From positions 310,001 through 374,000 of the forward strand of contig CAJTEE010000001.1 of assembly GCA_910575275.1 (NCBI GenBank): a stretch of DNA of 64,000 nucleotides, in the 5' to 3' direction. The DNA comes from Lachnospiraceae bacterium (GTDB lineage: Bacteria > Bacillota > Clostridia > Lachnospirales > Lachnospiraceae). A program made the position numbers and the translations under genes. The notes under the pieces were generated by a model. That model was not told the origin of the DNA. It did no database searches and saw nothing but the letters and a program-made list of their open reading frames with translations. Below, in pieces: positions 44,972 through 54,686 of this stretch. Each line of letters starts with the position of its first letter. Position 1 is the stretch's first letter.

Positions 44972-46381
44972 TTATTCCATCTCCTCGAAGACCGGCTCCA
45001 CCGGATCCCCGTATTTATTCGTTCCGGCGGCCTCGCCGTTGATCGTCTGGAGAACTCCGTTGTTGTTTACCTTGTACTGATTTCCATCACGATCCTTGAC
45101 CGTCGTGTTTTTGGAGACACGCCCGGAAGTATTCACCACATAGGTATTGTAGCCTCCATCCGACTTCGGAAGACTGATTAACGCGTACCGGCTGTCACTG
45201 TCCGCGACCTGGCATTTTCCCATATAATAGAGGTAGCCATTCTTGATACCGGTCACGCCCCGCCCCGCGTAGGTCCCTTCATTAAAGTAAAATACGGATC
45301 TTGTGCCGTCTCCCTCCTCGACCGTCCTTTTTCCCTTCAGGGCCGTCTTTGAGGAGGAGTCAAAATAGTAGGAGGTGTACTCATCCGTGGTCCCGATCTG
45401 CACCTTCTGAAGGCCCGAGGCCGGGTTTCCACGCTGGTTGAACAGATAGCTCTTTCCGTCCACGCGGACAAAATCGTTCGTAGACGCCTCTCCGAACTTC
45501 GGGCCCATCTTCGGCTTTCCGTCCTTTTCGAAATAATACCACACGACAGGCTCATCCACATTATCCTGCAGGCGCTCCGGCGGCTCCAGGGAAAGCCAGC
45601 CCGAGATCGCCGCACCTACGGTCGCGTTTTTGATCCCTTCTTCGGCGAAATATCTCCAATCCTCGATCGAATCCCGGTCTGCCGTCTCTGGGTCTCCGTT
45701 CATATACACCCAGCCGGTCTGCATCTGGCCTTCCTCGTTAAAGCAGTAATACTTTCCGTCGATCCGGCTGACCTTGTAATCTCCTCCATCGTTACTCGTC
45801 GTCGGGGAATGCTTCTTTCCGTTACTCGCAAAGTAGTACCAGTATTCTCCGTCTCCGCCCTCCGGGCCCCAGGTATCGTCGTCATCCGTAGACGGCGCCT
45901 CCAGGTATCTCCAGCCCGTCTTCATGGCTCCGTCCGTCCCCAGATAATAGACCCCGTCGTCCGTCCAGCCGGTCTGCATCACGCCGTCGCTGTTAAACAG
46001 GTAATTTTTCCCGTCAATCTTCTTCCAGCCGTCCTTAACCATTTTCCCGTTGTTTCCGAAGTAGAACCAGTAGCGGTCTCCGTAATCGTCATAGGGAGAA
46101 TTCGTCTGGACCCATTTATTGGTCATCATGATTCCGTTGGAATCCACGTAATACTCACTGTCGGCCCAGCAGCTTAAAGCCATCTCGCCGCTTCCGTTCA
46201 GATATCTCCACAGATTATCGGCGCCCTTTCTCCACTCATTTGTCACACGGTTGCCGTTCTTGTCCAGATAGATCCAAGTATTGCTGGACAAGGACCAGCC
46301 CTCTGCATATGCCTGCATCGTGAGCACGCCGAAGCTTAACACGGCCGCCACAGCCAGTACCTTTAAACCCCTTTTCTTCAT
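44972..46381 (-). CDS. Secreted cell-wall-binding repeat protein
   Basis: 469 residues: a signal peptide (first ~26, ending TMQAYA) followed only by choline/cell-wall-binding repeats of the type W-x-Y-L/F-D-x-x-G-x-x-x-x-G-W. At least ten copies are recognisable, for example SSNTWIYLDKNGNRV, GKNYLFNSDGVMQTGW and GVYYLGTDGAMKTGW. There is no catalytic domain, so it may be an adhesin or a surface-layer-associated protein held to teichoic acids or glucan. It is monocistronic. Confidence 0.85.
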   Translation of the reverse strand: MKKRGLKVLAVAAVLSFGVLTMQAYAEGWSLSSNTWIYLDKNGNRVTNEWRKGADNLWRYLNGSGEMALSCWADSEYYVDSNGIMMTNKWVQTNSPYDDYGDRYWFYFGNNGKMVKDGWKKIDGKNYLFNSDGVMQTGWTDDGVYYLGTDGAMKTGWRYLEAPSTDDDDTWGPEGGDGEYWYYFASNGKKHSPTTSNDGGDYKVSRIDGKYYCFNEEGQMQTGWVYMNGDPETADRDSIEDWRYFAEEGIKNATVGAAISGWLSLEPPERLQDNVDEPVVWYYFEKDGKPKMGPKFGEASTNDFVRVDGKSYLFNQRGNPASGLQKVQIGTTDEYTSYYFDSSSKTALKGKRTVEEGDGTRSVFYFNEGTYAGRGVTGIKNGYLYYMGKCQVADSDSRYALISLPKSDGGYNTYVVNTSGRVSKNTTVKDRDGNQYKVNNNGVLQTINGEAAGTNKYGDPVEPVFEEME

Positions 46382-46702
46382 CGTTCCATCTCCTTGCCAC
46401 TGCGCACTTTATACATCTATACATCCATCACAGCCGCATGTTCATAGTCTGTTTCTATATTTTATCATATCTTGTAAAATTTGCAAGATTTATTATCTTT
46501 CGTTTCTCTTACATTTTGCCGGTTTCGTTACTGTTCACAGGTTCCTTGTGAACAGTAACCCGATTTCTGCCACGTTTTCGCCTTCCTTCTTACGGTTTGA
46601 CATGGCTCACAATCTGTCTTATACTATAGGGAACGACAACGCAGTTTGTCGTCCATGGAGGAGGTATCTTCACAATCAAACAGAAAGCGACGGTAAACGG
46701 AT
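46382..46702. other. Divergent intergenic region
   Basis: 321 bases between the cell-wall protein and the methyltransferase genes. The only structure I see is the hairpin repeat at 46527-46559. TATACTATA near 46620 may be the -10 of the methyltransferase gene. No gene is supported. Confidence 0.4.
46527..46559. repeat. 33-base hairpin repeat, intact copy
   Basis: GTTACTGTTCACA and TGTGAACAGTAAC form a perfect 13-bp stem with the loop GGTTCCT. A degenerate copy and a half-copy lie at 14566-14597 and 14698-14709, so this is a dispersed repeat. Confidence 0.8.
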
Positions 46703-47563
46703 ATGTGGATTGCAGACGGATGGAAGGATTATGAGGTCCTTGACTGTTCCAAAGGGGAAAAGCTCGAACGGTGGGGACGCTATATTTTAGTGCGACCGGA
46801 TCCGCAGGTGATCTGGGATGCAAAAAAGCTCTCCCCGTATTGGGATAAAAAAAACGGGCATTATCACAGGAGCTCTAAGGGCGGCGGCGAATGGGAATTT
46901 TTTGATCTGCCCGAGCAGTGGAGCATCCGTTACAAAGAGCTGGTCTTTCATCTCAAGCCCTTCAGCTTCAAACACACGGGCCTGTTTCCCGAGCAGGCCG
47001 CCAACTGGGACTGGTTCGGAGAAAAAATACGCACGGCGGGGCGGCCCGTCAAGGTATTGAATCTTTTCGCCTATACCGGCGGGGCGACGCTCGCCGCAGC
47101 AAAGGCCGGGGCAGCCGTGACCCATGTGGACGCCTCAAAGGGCATGGTCTCCTGGGCGAAGGAAAACGCCCGGGCCAGCGGCCTCCAGGATGCCCCGATC
47201 CGTTGGATCGTGGATGACTGCGTCAAGTTCGCCGAGCGTGAGCTGCGCCGTGAAAACCGCTATGATGCAGTCATCATGGATCCCCCCTCCTACGGCCGCG
47301 GCCCGAAGGGGGAAATCTGGAAGATTGAGGACGCCGTCTTCCCGTTAATCGGCCTCTGTGAGCGGCTGCTCTCCGATACGCCCCTGTTTTTCCTCATCAA
47401 TTCCTATACGACCGGCCTCGCTCCGGCGGTGCTCGCCTATATGCTGGGAAATACCATATGCAAAAGACGAGGCGGCCGCGTTAACGCCGAAGAAATCGGC
47501 CTTCCCGTCTCCTCCACAGGACTTGTTCTTCCCTGCGGGGCCTCCGGGCGCTGGGAGGCGTAA
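46703..47563 (+). CDS. SAM-dependent rRNA-type methyltransferase (RlmI/RlmK-like)
   Basis: 286 residues, class I methyltransferase similar to the C-terminal catalytic part of RlmI/RlmK. The SAM motif is VLNLFAYTGGATLAAAKAG near residues 118-136, VTHVDASKGMVSWAKENAR follows, and the catalytic DPPSYGRGPKGEIWKIE is near 195. It lacks a PUA domain, as do many clostridial relatives. The ATG at 46703 has no strong ribosome site, so the start is less certain than the gene. Confidence 0.85.
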   Translation: MWIADGWKDYEVLDCSKGEKLERWGRYILVRPDPQVIWDAKKLSPYWDKKNGHYHRSSKGGGEWEFFDLPEQWSIRYKELVFHLKPFSFKHTGLFPEQAANWDWFGEKIRTAGRPVKVLNLFAYTGGATLAAAKAGAAVTHVDASKGMVSWAKENARASGLQDAPIRWIVDDCVKFAERELRRENRYDAVIMDPPSYGRGPKGEIWKIEDAVFPLIGLCERLLSDTPLFFLINSYTTGLAPAVLAYMLGNTICKRRGGRVNAEEIGLPVSSTGLVLPCGASGRWEA

Positions 47564-47779
47564 ACGGATGCCGCCTGCCAGGCGCTTTCAGGCCCGGTAA
47601 AAAACCTATATTTAGGTATGGACAACCCGTTGGGTCCTGTGATATATTTCAGATGATTATGCAAAAATTCTGCAGCGGCCAGAAAGGACTCGTGCCGTTT
47701 ATACGGTCCGCCGCCGGCAGCCAGTTTTTGTGGAACAAGCTTTTTTTACTATAATTATAAAATTAAGGACAACACGATT

Positions 47780-49138
47780 ATGAAAATTATCATTGTCGGC
47801 TGCGGAAAGGTCGGCACAAGCCTTGCCGAGCGCTTAAGCGGCGAAGATCATGATCTCGTCATGGTAGATCTCAATGCGAAGAAGGTCAATGATGCATCCA
47901 ACCGGTTCGACGCCATGGGCATAACCGGAAACGGCGCCAGCTTCAATATCCAGCAGGAGGCCGGTGTGGACGATGCGGACCTGTTCATCGCCGTCACCGG
48001 AGAGGATGAGCTGAACCTCCTCTGCTGCCTGATGGCTAAAAAAAGCGGCCGCTGCCAGACGATCGCCCGTGTGCGCAATCCCCTCTACAGCAAGGAGATC
48101 CGTTTTATTCAGGAGCAGCTTGGAATTTCCATGATTATCAATCCGGAGCTCACGGCGGCCCGGGAAATCCTTAAGCTCTTAAAATTCCCCTCGGCCATCA
48201 AGATTGATACCTTCGCCAAAGGCCGTGTCGAGCTGCTGCGCTTCCGCGCCAAGCCCGAGATCGGCTTCGGCAAAAAAAGCGTCATGGAGCTCATTGCCAA
48301 GTTAAAGACCGACGTCTTAATCTGTGCCGTCGAGCGTGACGGGACTGTTGTAATCCCGAACGGAAGTTTTATCATTGAGGACAACGACGTTCTTTCCATC
48401 GTCGGTTCCCTGGAGAACACGGCACAATTTTTCGAAAAGATCGGAATCCGTTCCAAACGGGTCCGCAACTCCCTGATCGTGGGGGGCGGTACGATCGCCC
48501 ACTATCTCGCCCAGTCACTTTTAAAGATCGGCTTCCGCGTACGCATTATCGAGCAGAAGCCGGAACGCTGCGATTACTTAAGTGAGGTCGTACCCGGCGC
48601 CGATATCATCAACGGGGACGGCAGCAACCGCGAGCTCCTTTTGGAGGAGGGGCTGGCCTCGGCCGACTCCTTCGTGGCCCTGACCAATATGGATGAGGAA
48701 AACATTTTCCTGACTCTGTATGCGAAAAAAAATTCCAACGCCAAGCTGATTACAAAGGTCAACCGGATCTCTTTTGACGACGTGATCGAGAGCTTTGACA
48801 TCGGAAGCGTCATTTATCCCAAGTATCTGACCGCCGATTACATATTACAATACGTCCGTGCCCGCCAGAATTCCATCGGCAGCAGCGTAGAGACGCTTTA
48901 CAAGCTCTTAGACGGCCGCGCCGAAGCCCTTGAGTTCGCCATCCGGGAACCGTCGGCCGTGACCGGGGTCCCTCTCATGGATCTCAATTTAAAAGACAAT
49001 CTCCTGATCTGCTGCATCAACCGCAAGGGGATCATCTTAACTCCCCGCGGCCAGAACAAAATCCAGGTCGGCGATACAGTCATCATTGTCACCACCAATG
49101 AAGGCCTGCGCGACATCCGTGATATTCTGAAGGATTAA
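47780..49138 (+). CDS. trkA: Trk potassium uptake regulatory subunit TrkA
   Basis: 452 residues, a duplicated RCK unit: NAD-binding Rossmann domain 1 (IIVGCGKVGTSLAERL, residues 3-18), TrkA-C 1, Rossmann 2 (LIVGGGTIAHYLAQSL near 233), TrkA-C 2. It binds nucleotides inside the cell and gates TrkH. Cognate trkH follows 12 bases later. Confidence 0.96.
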   Translation: MKIIIVGCGKVGTSLAERLSGEDHDLVMVDLNAKKVNDASNRFDAMGITGNGASFNIQQEAGVDDADLFIAVTGEDELNLLCCLMAKKSGRCQTIARVRNPLYSKEIRFIQEQLGISMIINPELTAAREILKLLKFPSAIKIDTFAKGRVELLRFRAKPEIGFGKKSVMELIAKLKTDVLICAVERDGTVVIPNGSFIIEDNDVLSIVGSLENTAQFFEKIGIRSKRVRNSLIVGGGTIAHYLAQSLLKIGFRVRIIEQKPERCDYLSEVVPGADIINGDGSNRELLLEEGLASADSFVALTNMDEENIFLTLYAKKNSNAKLITKVNRISFDDVIESFDIGSVIYPKYLTADYILQYVRARQNSIGSSVETLYKLLDGRAEALEFAIREPSAVTGVPLMDLNLKDNLLICCINRKGIILTPRGQNKIQVGDTVIIVTTNEGLRDIRDILKD

Positions 49139-49150
49139 AGGAGTTTTTCC

Positions 49151-50593
49151 ATGAATTATTCCATGATTTTTTATATCATAAGCTGGATTCTCAACGTAGA
49201 AGCGGCTTTGATGGTTCCTTCCTGTATCGTTGCGCTTCTCTATGGGGAGAGGGAGGGGATGGCCTTTGTCGCTTCCATTGCCCTCTGCCTGCTCCTTGGC
49301 CTGCCCCGCTCCAGGAAAGCGCCGCCAAACAAGGTTTTTTATACGCGTGAGGGCTTTGTCACGGTCGCCTTAAGCTGGATCTGCATGAGTATCATGGGTG
49401 CGCTGCCCTTCGTCTTTAGCGGTGCAGTCCCCAAGCTCATTGATGCGCTGTTTGAGACCGTATCCGGCTTTACGACGACCGGAGCCAGCATCCTGCCCGC
49501 CGTTGAAGGACTTCCGCACTGCATTCTGTTTTGGAGAAGCTTTACACATTGGATCGGCGGCATGGGCGTCCTTGTTTTCCTGCTCTGCCTTCTCCCCCTG
49601 ACGGGCGGCGGTTATCACATGAATCTCATGAAGGCGGAGAGCCCCGGTCCCTCGGTCAGCAAGCTGGTCCCCAAGGTCCGCTCCACGGCCAAGATCCTCT
49701 ATGGCATTTATATCGTTCTTTCTGTCGCCGAGCTTATTTTCCTGCTTGCCGGCCGGATGCCGATATTCGATGCCATTTGTACGACCTTCGGCACAGCAGG
49801 AACGGGCGGCTTTGGAATCAAAAACGACAGCATCGGCGGCTACTCCATCTATCTGCAGGCCGTCACGACGATCTTCATGATCCTGTTCGGCGTTAATTTT
49901 AACGTGTTTTTCTTTCTTTCCATCCGAAAGCCCAAGGCGGCCTTCGAGTGTGAGGAGGCACGCTGGTATCTAGGAATTATCGCCGCCTCCACGCTCACCA
50001 TCACGTTTTTTATCCGTGGCCTTTATCCAAGCCTGTTTCTGGCTTTTCACCATGCCGCGTTCCAGGTCGGCTCCATCATCACGACGACCGGCTTTGCGAC
50101 CGCGGACTTTAACCTGTGGCCTCAGGTGCCGCGGACGATCCTGGTGCTTTTAATGTTTATCGGAGCCTGTGCAGGCAGCACCGGGGGCGGCATCAAGGTC
50201 TCCAGGATCCTTCTTATGATCCGTTCCGTCTCCAGGGAACTGCATCAGTTTATCCATCCGCACAGCGTCAATAAGGTTACGCTTGAGGGACGGACCGTCG
50301 AGCAGGGAACTCTCCACTCAGTCCATGTATTTTTCATCACCTATGCCCTGATTTTTTCGGCTTCCGTGCTAATCATCGGTTTTGACGGTTTTGATCTGAC
50401 AACGAATTTTACGGCGGTCGCCGCCACTTTGAACAACATCGGGCCCGGACTCGAGCTCGTCGGGCCGACGCAGAATTTTGCTCTGTTTTCGCCCCTTTCC
50501 AAGCTGGTTCTGATTTTCAACATGCTGGCCGGAAGGCTCGAGATCTTCCCGCTCCTGCTCCTATTTGTGAAGGGCACCTGGAAAAAATTTTAA
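49151..50593 (+). CDS. trkH: Trk potassium transporter membrane subunit TrkH
   Basis: 480 residues with eight helix pairs. Selectivity-filter-like motifs are visible in TTTGASIL, GTAGTGGFG, TTTGFATAD and NNIGPGLELVG, and GGMGVLVFLLCLLP lies in the second repeat unit. Forms the K+ pore controlled by TrkA. It is 14 bases upstream of the larA-like gene, so the three may be co-transcribed. Confidence 0.95.
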   Translation: MNYSMIFYIISWILNVEAALMVPSCIVALLYGEREGMAFVASIALCLLLGLPRSRKAPPNKVFYTREGFVTVALSWICMSIMGALPFVFSGAVPKLIDALFETVSGFTTTGASILPAVEGLPHCILFWRSFTHWIGGMGVLVFLLCLLPLTGGGYHMNLMKAESPGPSVSKLVPKVRSTAKILYGIYIVLSVAELIFLLAGRMPIFDAICTTFGTAGTGGFGIKNDSIGGYSIYLQAVTTIFMILFGVNFNVFFFLSIRKPKAAFECEEARWYLGIIAASTLTITFFIRGLYPSLFLAFHHAAFQVGSIITTTGFATADFNLWPQVPRTILVLLMFIGACAGSTGGGIKVSRILLMIRSVSRELHQFIHPHSVNKVTLEGRTVEQGTLHSVHVFFITYALIFSASVLIIGFDGFDLTTNFTAVAATLNNIGPGLELVGPTQNFALFSPLSKLVLIFNMLAGRLEIFPLLLLFVKGTWKKF

Positions 50594-50607
50594 AGGAGGG
50601 ATATGAT

Positions 50608-51900
50608 TTGGAACTCTGTTATGGATACGGAAAAGAAACGCGAAGCTTTTCGCTTGCCGATGCAAATCTCTTATGCGAAGCAACACAGAATCCGATCCCG
50701 GTCGATGTGACAGGCATGGAAGCGGTGCAAGAGGCTCTGGCGCGGCCGATCGGGACGCCGCGTCTGCGGGATATGGTCCATGCGGGCTCAAGAATCGTCA
50801 TCGTGACCAGCGACATTACACGGCCATGCCCCTCAAACGTAATCCTTCCGGCTCTTTTGGAGGAGCTTTCTCTGGGCGGCGTCAGTGATTCGCAGCTTAC
50901 CGTAGTCTTTGCGCTCGGAAGCCACCGCCGTCATACGGAAGATGAGAGAAGGCGGCTCGTCGGAAAGGAGATTTTTTCCCGTATTGCCTGTGTTGACTCG
51001 GGTCATAACGGTTTTGTCCGCCTTGGAGAGACCTCCTTCGGGACGCCCGTGGACATCGACAAAACCGTTGCAGAGGCAGATTTTTTGATCTGCGTGGGCA
51101 ACATCGAATACCATTATTTCGCCGGCTACAGCGGCGGGGCAAAGGCGGTCATGCCCGGGGTCTCTACCTGGGAAGCAATCCAGGAAAACCACAGCCGGAT
51201 GGTGCTCGATGCGGCCAGAGCGGGAAATCTCCATGATAATCCCCTGCGCCAGGATATCGAGGAGGCCGGCAGGATGTTGGGGATCGACTTTATCCTGAAT
51301 GTCGTGTTGGATGAAGAAAAGAACATTATCCGAGCGGTCGCCGGGGATGTGAAAAAGGCACATGAGGCGGGCTGCGAATTTCTGGACCGGCTCTATAAGG
51401 TCTCCCTCCCGAAAGCCGCAGACATCGTAATCACGACCCCTGGCGGCTTCCCCAAGGATCTGAACCTCTACCAGTCCCAGAAGGCGCTCGACAACGCCAA
51501 ATACGCCGTCCGGGAGGGCGGTATCCTGATCCTTGCGGCCGCCTGCACCGAAGGGGCCGGATCTGGTATTTTTGAGGAATGGATGACGGCCGCCGCCTCT
51601 CCAGATGACCTTCTTTCGCGTATTCAGACCGACTTTCGCCTCGGCGGCCATAAGGCGGCGGCCATCGCCATGGTTTTAAAGAAAAACCGGATTTTCCTGG
51701 TGTCCGACATGGAACCGGAGCTGGTTCGTTCGTTCTTTATGGAACCGTTTGCCTCTGTCGAGGAGGCGCTCTCGGAGGCATTTGCCTGTCTCGGCAGGGA
51801 GAGCTCCGTGATCTTTATCCCGCATGGCGGCTCCGTGCTTCCGCAGATCCGCCGAGGCAGCGGTTCACCCCCTGCCTCAGCCCCCAAAGCCCTGTCGTGA
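50608..51900 (+). CDS. LarA-like nickel-dependent 2-hydroxyacid racemase
   Basis: 430 residues, LarA/DUF2088 family; LarA interconverts L- and D-lactate with a covalently attached nickel-pincer cofactor. Candidate site residues are H106/H109 (GSHRRHTEDE), H169 (IEYHYFAGYSGGAKA) and K179, whose spacing mirrors the known His/Lys pair. The TTG start at 50608 has AAAGGAGGG 7 bases upstream and there is no suitable in-frame ATG nearby. larB, larC and larE for cofactor synthesis are not in the window. Paralogues use other hydroxy acids, so lactate is not assured. Confidence 0.82.
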   Translation: MELCYGYGKETRSFSLADANLLCEATQNPIPVDVTGMEAVQEALARPIGTPRLRDMVHAGSRIVIVTSDITRPCPSNVILPALLEELSLGGVSDSQLTVVFALGSHRRHTEDERRRLVGKEIFSRIACVDSGHNGFVRLGETSFGTPVDIDKTVAEADFLICVGNIEYHYFAGYSGGAKAVMPGVSTWEAIQENHSRMVLDAARAGNLHDNPLRQDIEEAGRMLGIDFILNVVLDEEKNIIRAVAGDVKKAHEAGCEFLDRLYKVSLPKAADIVITTPGGFPKDLNLYQSQKALDNAKYAVREGGILILAAACTEGAGSGIFEEWMTAAASPDDLLSRIQTDFRLGGHKAAAIAMVLKKNRIFLVSDMEPELVRSFFMEPFASVEEALSEAFACLGRESSVIFIPHGGSVLPQIRRGSGSPPASAPKALS

Positions 51901-51916
51901 ACCTTTTTGCTGCATC

Positions 51917-51960
51917 AAAATCCCCCCAAAACGGTGGCCAAGCCGTCTTGGGGGGATTTT
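51917..51960. terminator. Bidirectional terminator between larA-like gene and feoB
   Basis: AAAATCCCCCCAAAACGG pairs with CCGTCTTGGGGGGATTTT across a short loop, with A and T runs on both sides. It ends both converging transcripts. Confidence 0.9.
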
Positions 51961-51973
51961 GATCACACAGTTG

Positions 51974-54154
51974 TCAGGCTGTCACGGAGCGGAGTACTGT
52001 CTTTTTCTCATTCTTATACGGATTCGGGCGAACCAGCATATACAGCATAAACACCAAAACGATCCCGGCCGCCGCCGTACCGATCCCAACCGGACCGCCG
52101 GCAAGCGCCGTCCCCAGCTGATAGATGCAGAGCGAGACCGCATAGGCAAAGACATTCTGAAACACGACCGCAAACCAGAACCACCTCCTCGACTGCATCT
52201 GCTGCGCCATGGCTGCAATCGCTGCCAGGCACGGGGAATTTAACAGGTTAAAGGTCAAAAACGAGAATGCGGCAATCGCGCTCGGGAACCAGGTTCTGAC
52301 CGCGGCGGCGACCACCTCCGTCTCCTCAACCAGCTCCTCATTCACGTTTGCCAGCACGCCCATCGTGGTAACGATCGCCTCCTTCGCCGTAAAACCGGAG
52401 ATTGAGGCCGCAACGGGCTGCCAGGAGCCAAAACCCAACGGGGCAAAGAGCCAGGCAAACGCACCGCCTAAGATCGCCATCAGGCAGTTTGAGGTATCCT
52501 CAACCATCCCAAAGCTCCCGTCCTCGAAGCCAAACGTGGACAAAACCCACATCACCACGCACGCAAGAAACAGGATCGTCCCTGCTTTCTTAATGAACCC
52601 CCACAGGCGTTCCCAGGTATGCATAAGGACCGTGCGTGCGGATGGAATATGGTAAGCCGGGAGCTCCATGACAAACGGAGCCGCTTCACCTGAAAACGGT
52701 CTCGTCTTTTTCAATATAATTGCCGCCGCGAGCACGGACGCGATCCCGATGAAATACATCAAAAACGCCGTATTCCCCGCCGAGGAGTACTCTCCCGTGG
52801 ACCAGCCGGCCATGATTCCGCCGAGAAGCGCAATGACCGGAAGCTTCGCGCCACAGGGGACGAACGTCGCGGTCATGATCGTCAGACGCCTGTCGTTGTC
52901 ATTTTCAATGGTCCGCGAGGCCATAATACCGGGAATGCCGCAGCCGGAAGAAATCAAAAGCGGGATAAAGCTTTTTCCGGAAAGCCCAAAATGGCGGAAC
53001 ACGCGGTCCATGACAAATGCGATCCGCACCATGTAGCCGCAGTCCTCCAGGACAGAGAGCAGCAGGAACAAAATCGCCATCTGCGGAAGGAAGCCGAATA
53101 CGGCGAACAGGCCGCCTAAGATCCCGTCCACCACCAGGCTCTGTACAAGGCCGCTCGCTCCGGCGCTTTCCAGAGCGGCTCCCGCCATCTCCTGAATGCC
53201 GCCGCCAAACGTATCGTTGGCCCAATCCGTCCCCATCGTTCCAAGTGTCGTGACGGCAATGTAATAGACGAACCACATTACCAGCGCAAAAATCGGGAGG
53301 CCGAATACCCGGCTCGTCACAATCTTGTCAATCTTATCCGAGGCCGTAAGCCCCTTTGAAGACTTTCTGACCGTCTGTCCAATCACATCGCATATGTAGC
53401 CGTAACGTGCATCTGTGATGATACTCTCCGTATCGTCTCCCAGCTCGCTTTCGAGTGCAGACACCTCGCTGTTTACCCGGGCCATAACGGACGCCGGGAG
53501 CTTAAGCTGTTCGATAACCTTTTCGTCCTTCTCAAGCAGCTTCACCGCATACCAGCGCTTCTGCTTTTCCTCTGCGTACCCGGCGAGACTCTCCCCGACT
53601 CCCGCAACCGCTCTTTCAAGCCGTTCCGGGAACATGTTCTTTGGCACACTCTGGCTCCCGCTCCCTGCGGCCTTTACGGCGCATGCGACAACCTCCTTAA
53701 GCCCCGTCCCCTTTAGCGCAGAGGTCTCGACAATCTCACAGCCGAAAATGGAACGCAGCCTTTCGATCTGGATCATATCCCCGCTTTTGGCGAGCAGGTC
53801 GCTCATGTTGAGAGCGATCACGACCGGGATCCCGAGCTCCAAGATCTGTGTCGTCAGATACAGATTTCTCTCGATGTTCGTCGCATCCACCAGATTGATG
53901 ATCGCATCCGGTTTCTCCTTTACAAGGTAATCCCGGCTGACCACCTCCTCCAACGTATACGGAGAAAGGGAGTAGATTCCCGGAAGATCTGTGATGACGA
54001 TCTCCTCATCCCCGGCTGCCCGCAGCTTTCCTTCCTTCTTCTCAACCGTCACACCCGGCCAATTGCCGACGTACTGGTTCGCCCCCGTCAGAGCGTTGAA
54101 CATCGTCGTTTTCCCGCAGTTCGGGTTACCCGCCAATGCAATTTTTAAAGCCAT
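51974..54154 (-). CDS. feoB: Ferrous iron transporter FeoB
   Basis: 726 residues. N-terminal G-protein domain: G1 GNPNCGKTT (9-17), G3 DLPGIYSL, G4 NMSD. It is followed by a GDI-like helical spacer and two Gate domains with the conserved Cys in SSGCGIPGIMASRTI and NSPCLAAIAAM. Imports Fe2+ under anoxic conditions. It follows two feoA genes and a small Cys-rich protein on the same strand. Confidence 0.97.
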   Translation of the reverse strand: MALKIALAGNPNCGKTTMFNALTGANQYVGNWPGVTVEKKEGKLRAAGDEEIVITDLPGIYSLSPYTLEEVVSRDYLVKEKPDAIINLVDATNIERNLYLTTQILELGIPVVIALNMSDLLAKSGDMIQIERLRSIFGCEIVETSALKGTGLKEVVACAVKAAGSGSQSVPKNMFPERLERAVAGVGESLAGYAEEKQKRWYAVKLLEKDEKVIEQLKLPASVMARVNSEVSALESELGDDTESIITDARYGYICDVIGQTVRKSSKGLTASDKIDKIVTSRVFGLPIFALVMWFVYYIAVTTLGTMGTDWANDTFGGGIQEMAGAALESAGASGLVQSLVVDGILGGLFAVFGFLPQMAILFLLLSVLEDCGYMVRIAFVMDRVFRHFGLSGKSFIPLLISSGCGIPGIMASRTIENDNDRRLTIMTATFVPCGAKLPVIALLGGIMAGWSTGEYSSAGNTAFLMYFIGIASVLAAAIILKKTRPFSGEAAPFVMELPAYHIPSARTVLMHTWERLWGFIKKAGTILFLACVVMWVLSTFGFEDGSFGMVEDTSNCLMAILGGAFAWLFAPLGFGSWQPVAASISGFTAKEAIVTTMGVLANVNEELVEETEVVAAAVRTWFPSAIAAFSFLTFNLLNSPCLAAIAAMAQQMQSRRWFWFAVVFQNVFAYAVSLCIYQLGTALAGGPVGIGTAAAGIVLVFMLYMLVRPNPYKNEKKTVLRSVTA

Positions 54155-54172
54155 TTTTTCCTCCTCCTGCTT

Positions 54173-54397
54173 TTAAGCCTCTTTCACCTCAATGCTCTCT
54201 GCATCGTTTTTCCGCAGAGACAGCTCATACCCGCGCACCGTGATCTCGACCGGATCGCCGAGCGGCGCTACCTTGCGGACATAGACCCGGCACCCCTTTG
54301 TGATGCCCATGTCCATAATTCTGCGTCGAAACGCCCCCTCTCCGCCGACCTTTACAACCGAAACCGTCGTGTTGACCGGAACCTCACGCAATGTCAT
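54173..54397 (-). CDS. feoA: FeoA domain protein
   Basis: 74 residues, SH3-like FeoA fold (MTLREVPVNTTVSVVKVGGE, then RRRIMDMGITKGCRVYV). FeoA is a cytosolic partner required for FeoB activity. The start at 54397 follows AAAGGAGG closely; the longer frame reaching 54505 lacks support. It is 18 bases upstream of feoB. Confidence 0.93.
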   Translation of the reverse strand: MTLREVPVNTTVSVVKVGGEGAFRRRIMDMGITKGCRVYVRKVAPLGDPVEITVRGYELSLRKNDAESIEVKEA

Positions 54398-54476
54398 ATC
54401 GTTCCTCCTTTCATAGTTTGTATGGACTAACCAAATAGGAAACAGATTGGTGCAGAAGCCCTCTCCGAGATGACCC

Positions 54477-54686
54477 CTACACCAGGATGCATTTCGCCAT
54501 TTCATGATTGATCGCCACTCTCGAATCCCTGATAATTACGATCAAATTTCCCCCGAGCTTCGAGACGACGCTGACCTCCGTACCATCCACAAATCCAAGA
54601 TTGGCAAGAAAGCGCTTCGTATCCGCCGCGCCTTTGACCCGTCGGATCACTCCCTTTTCTCCCGGGCGCAAAAAATTCATCGGCAT
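54477..54686 (-). CDS. feoA: Second FeoA domain protein
   Basis: 69 residues with the FeoA pattern MNFLRPGEKGVIRRVKGA, RFLANLGFVDGTEVSVVSK, ending NHEMAKCILV. Paired short FeoA proteins are common in clostridial feo operons. The start at 54686 is preferred (GGAGGGG upstream), with 54680 as alternative. It overlaps the small Cys-rich protein gene by 10 bases. Confidence 0.92.
   Translation of the reverse strand: MPMNFLRPGEKGVIRRVKGAADTKRFLANLGFVDGTEVSVVSKLGGNLIVIIRDSRVAINHEMAKCILV

Noticed and set aside
47564-47779. c-di-AMP (ydaO-type) riboswitch before trkA
   Set aside because: I could not find the conserved motif words, and the region shows only a short AT stem.
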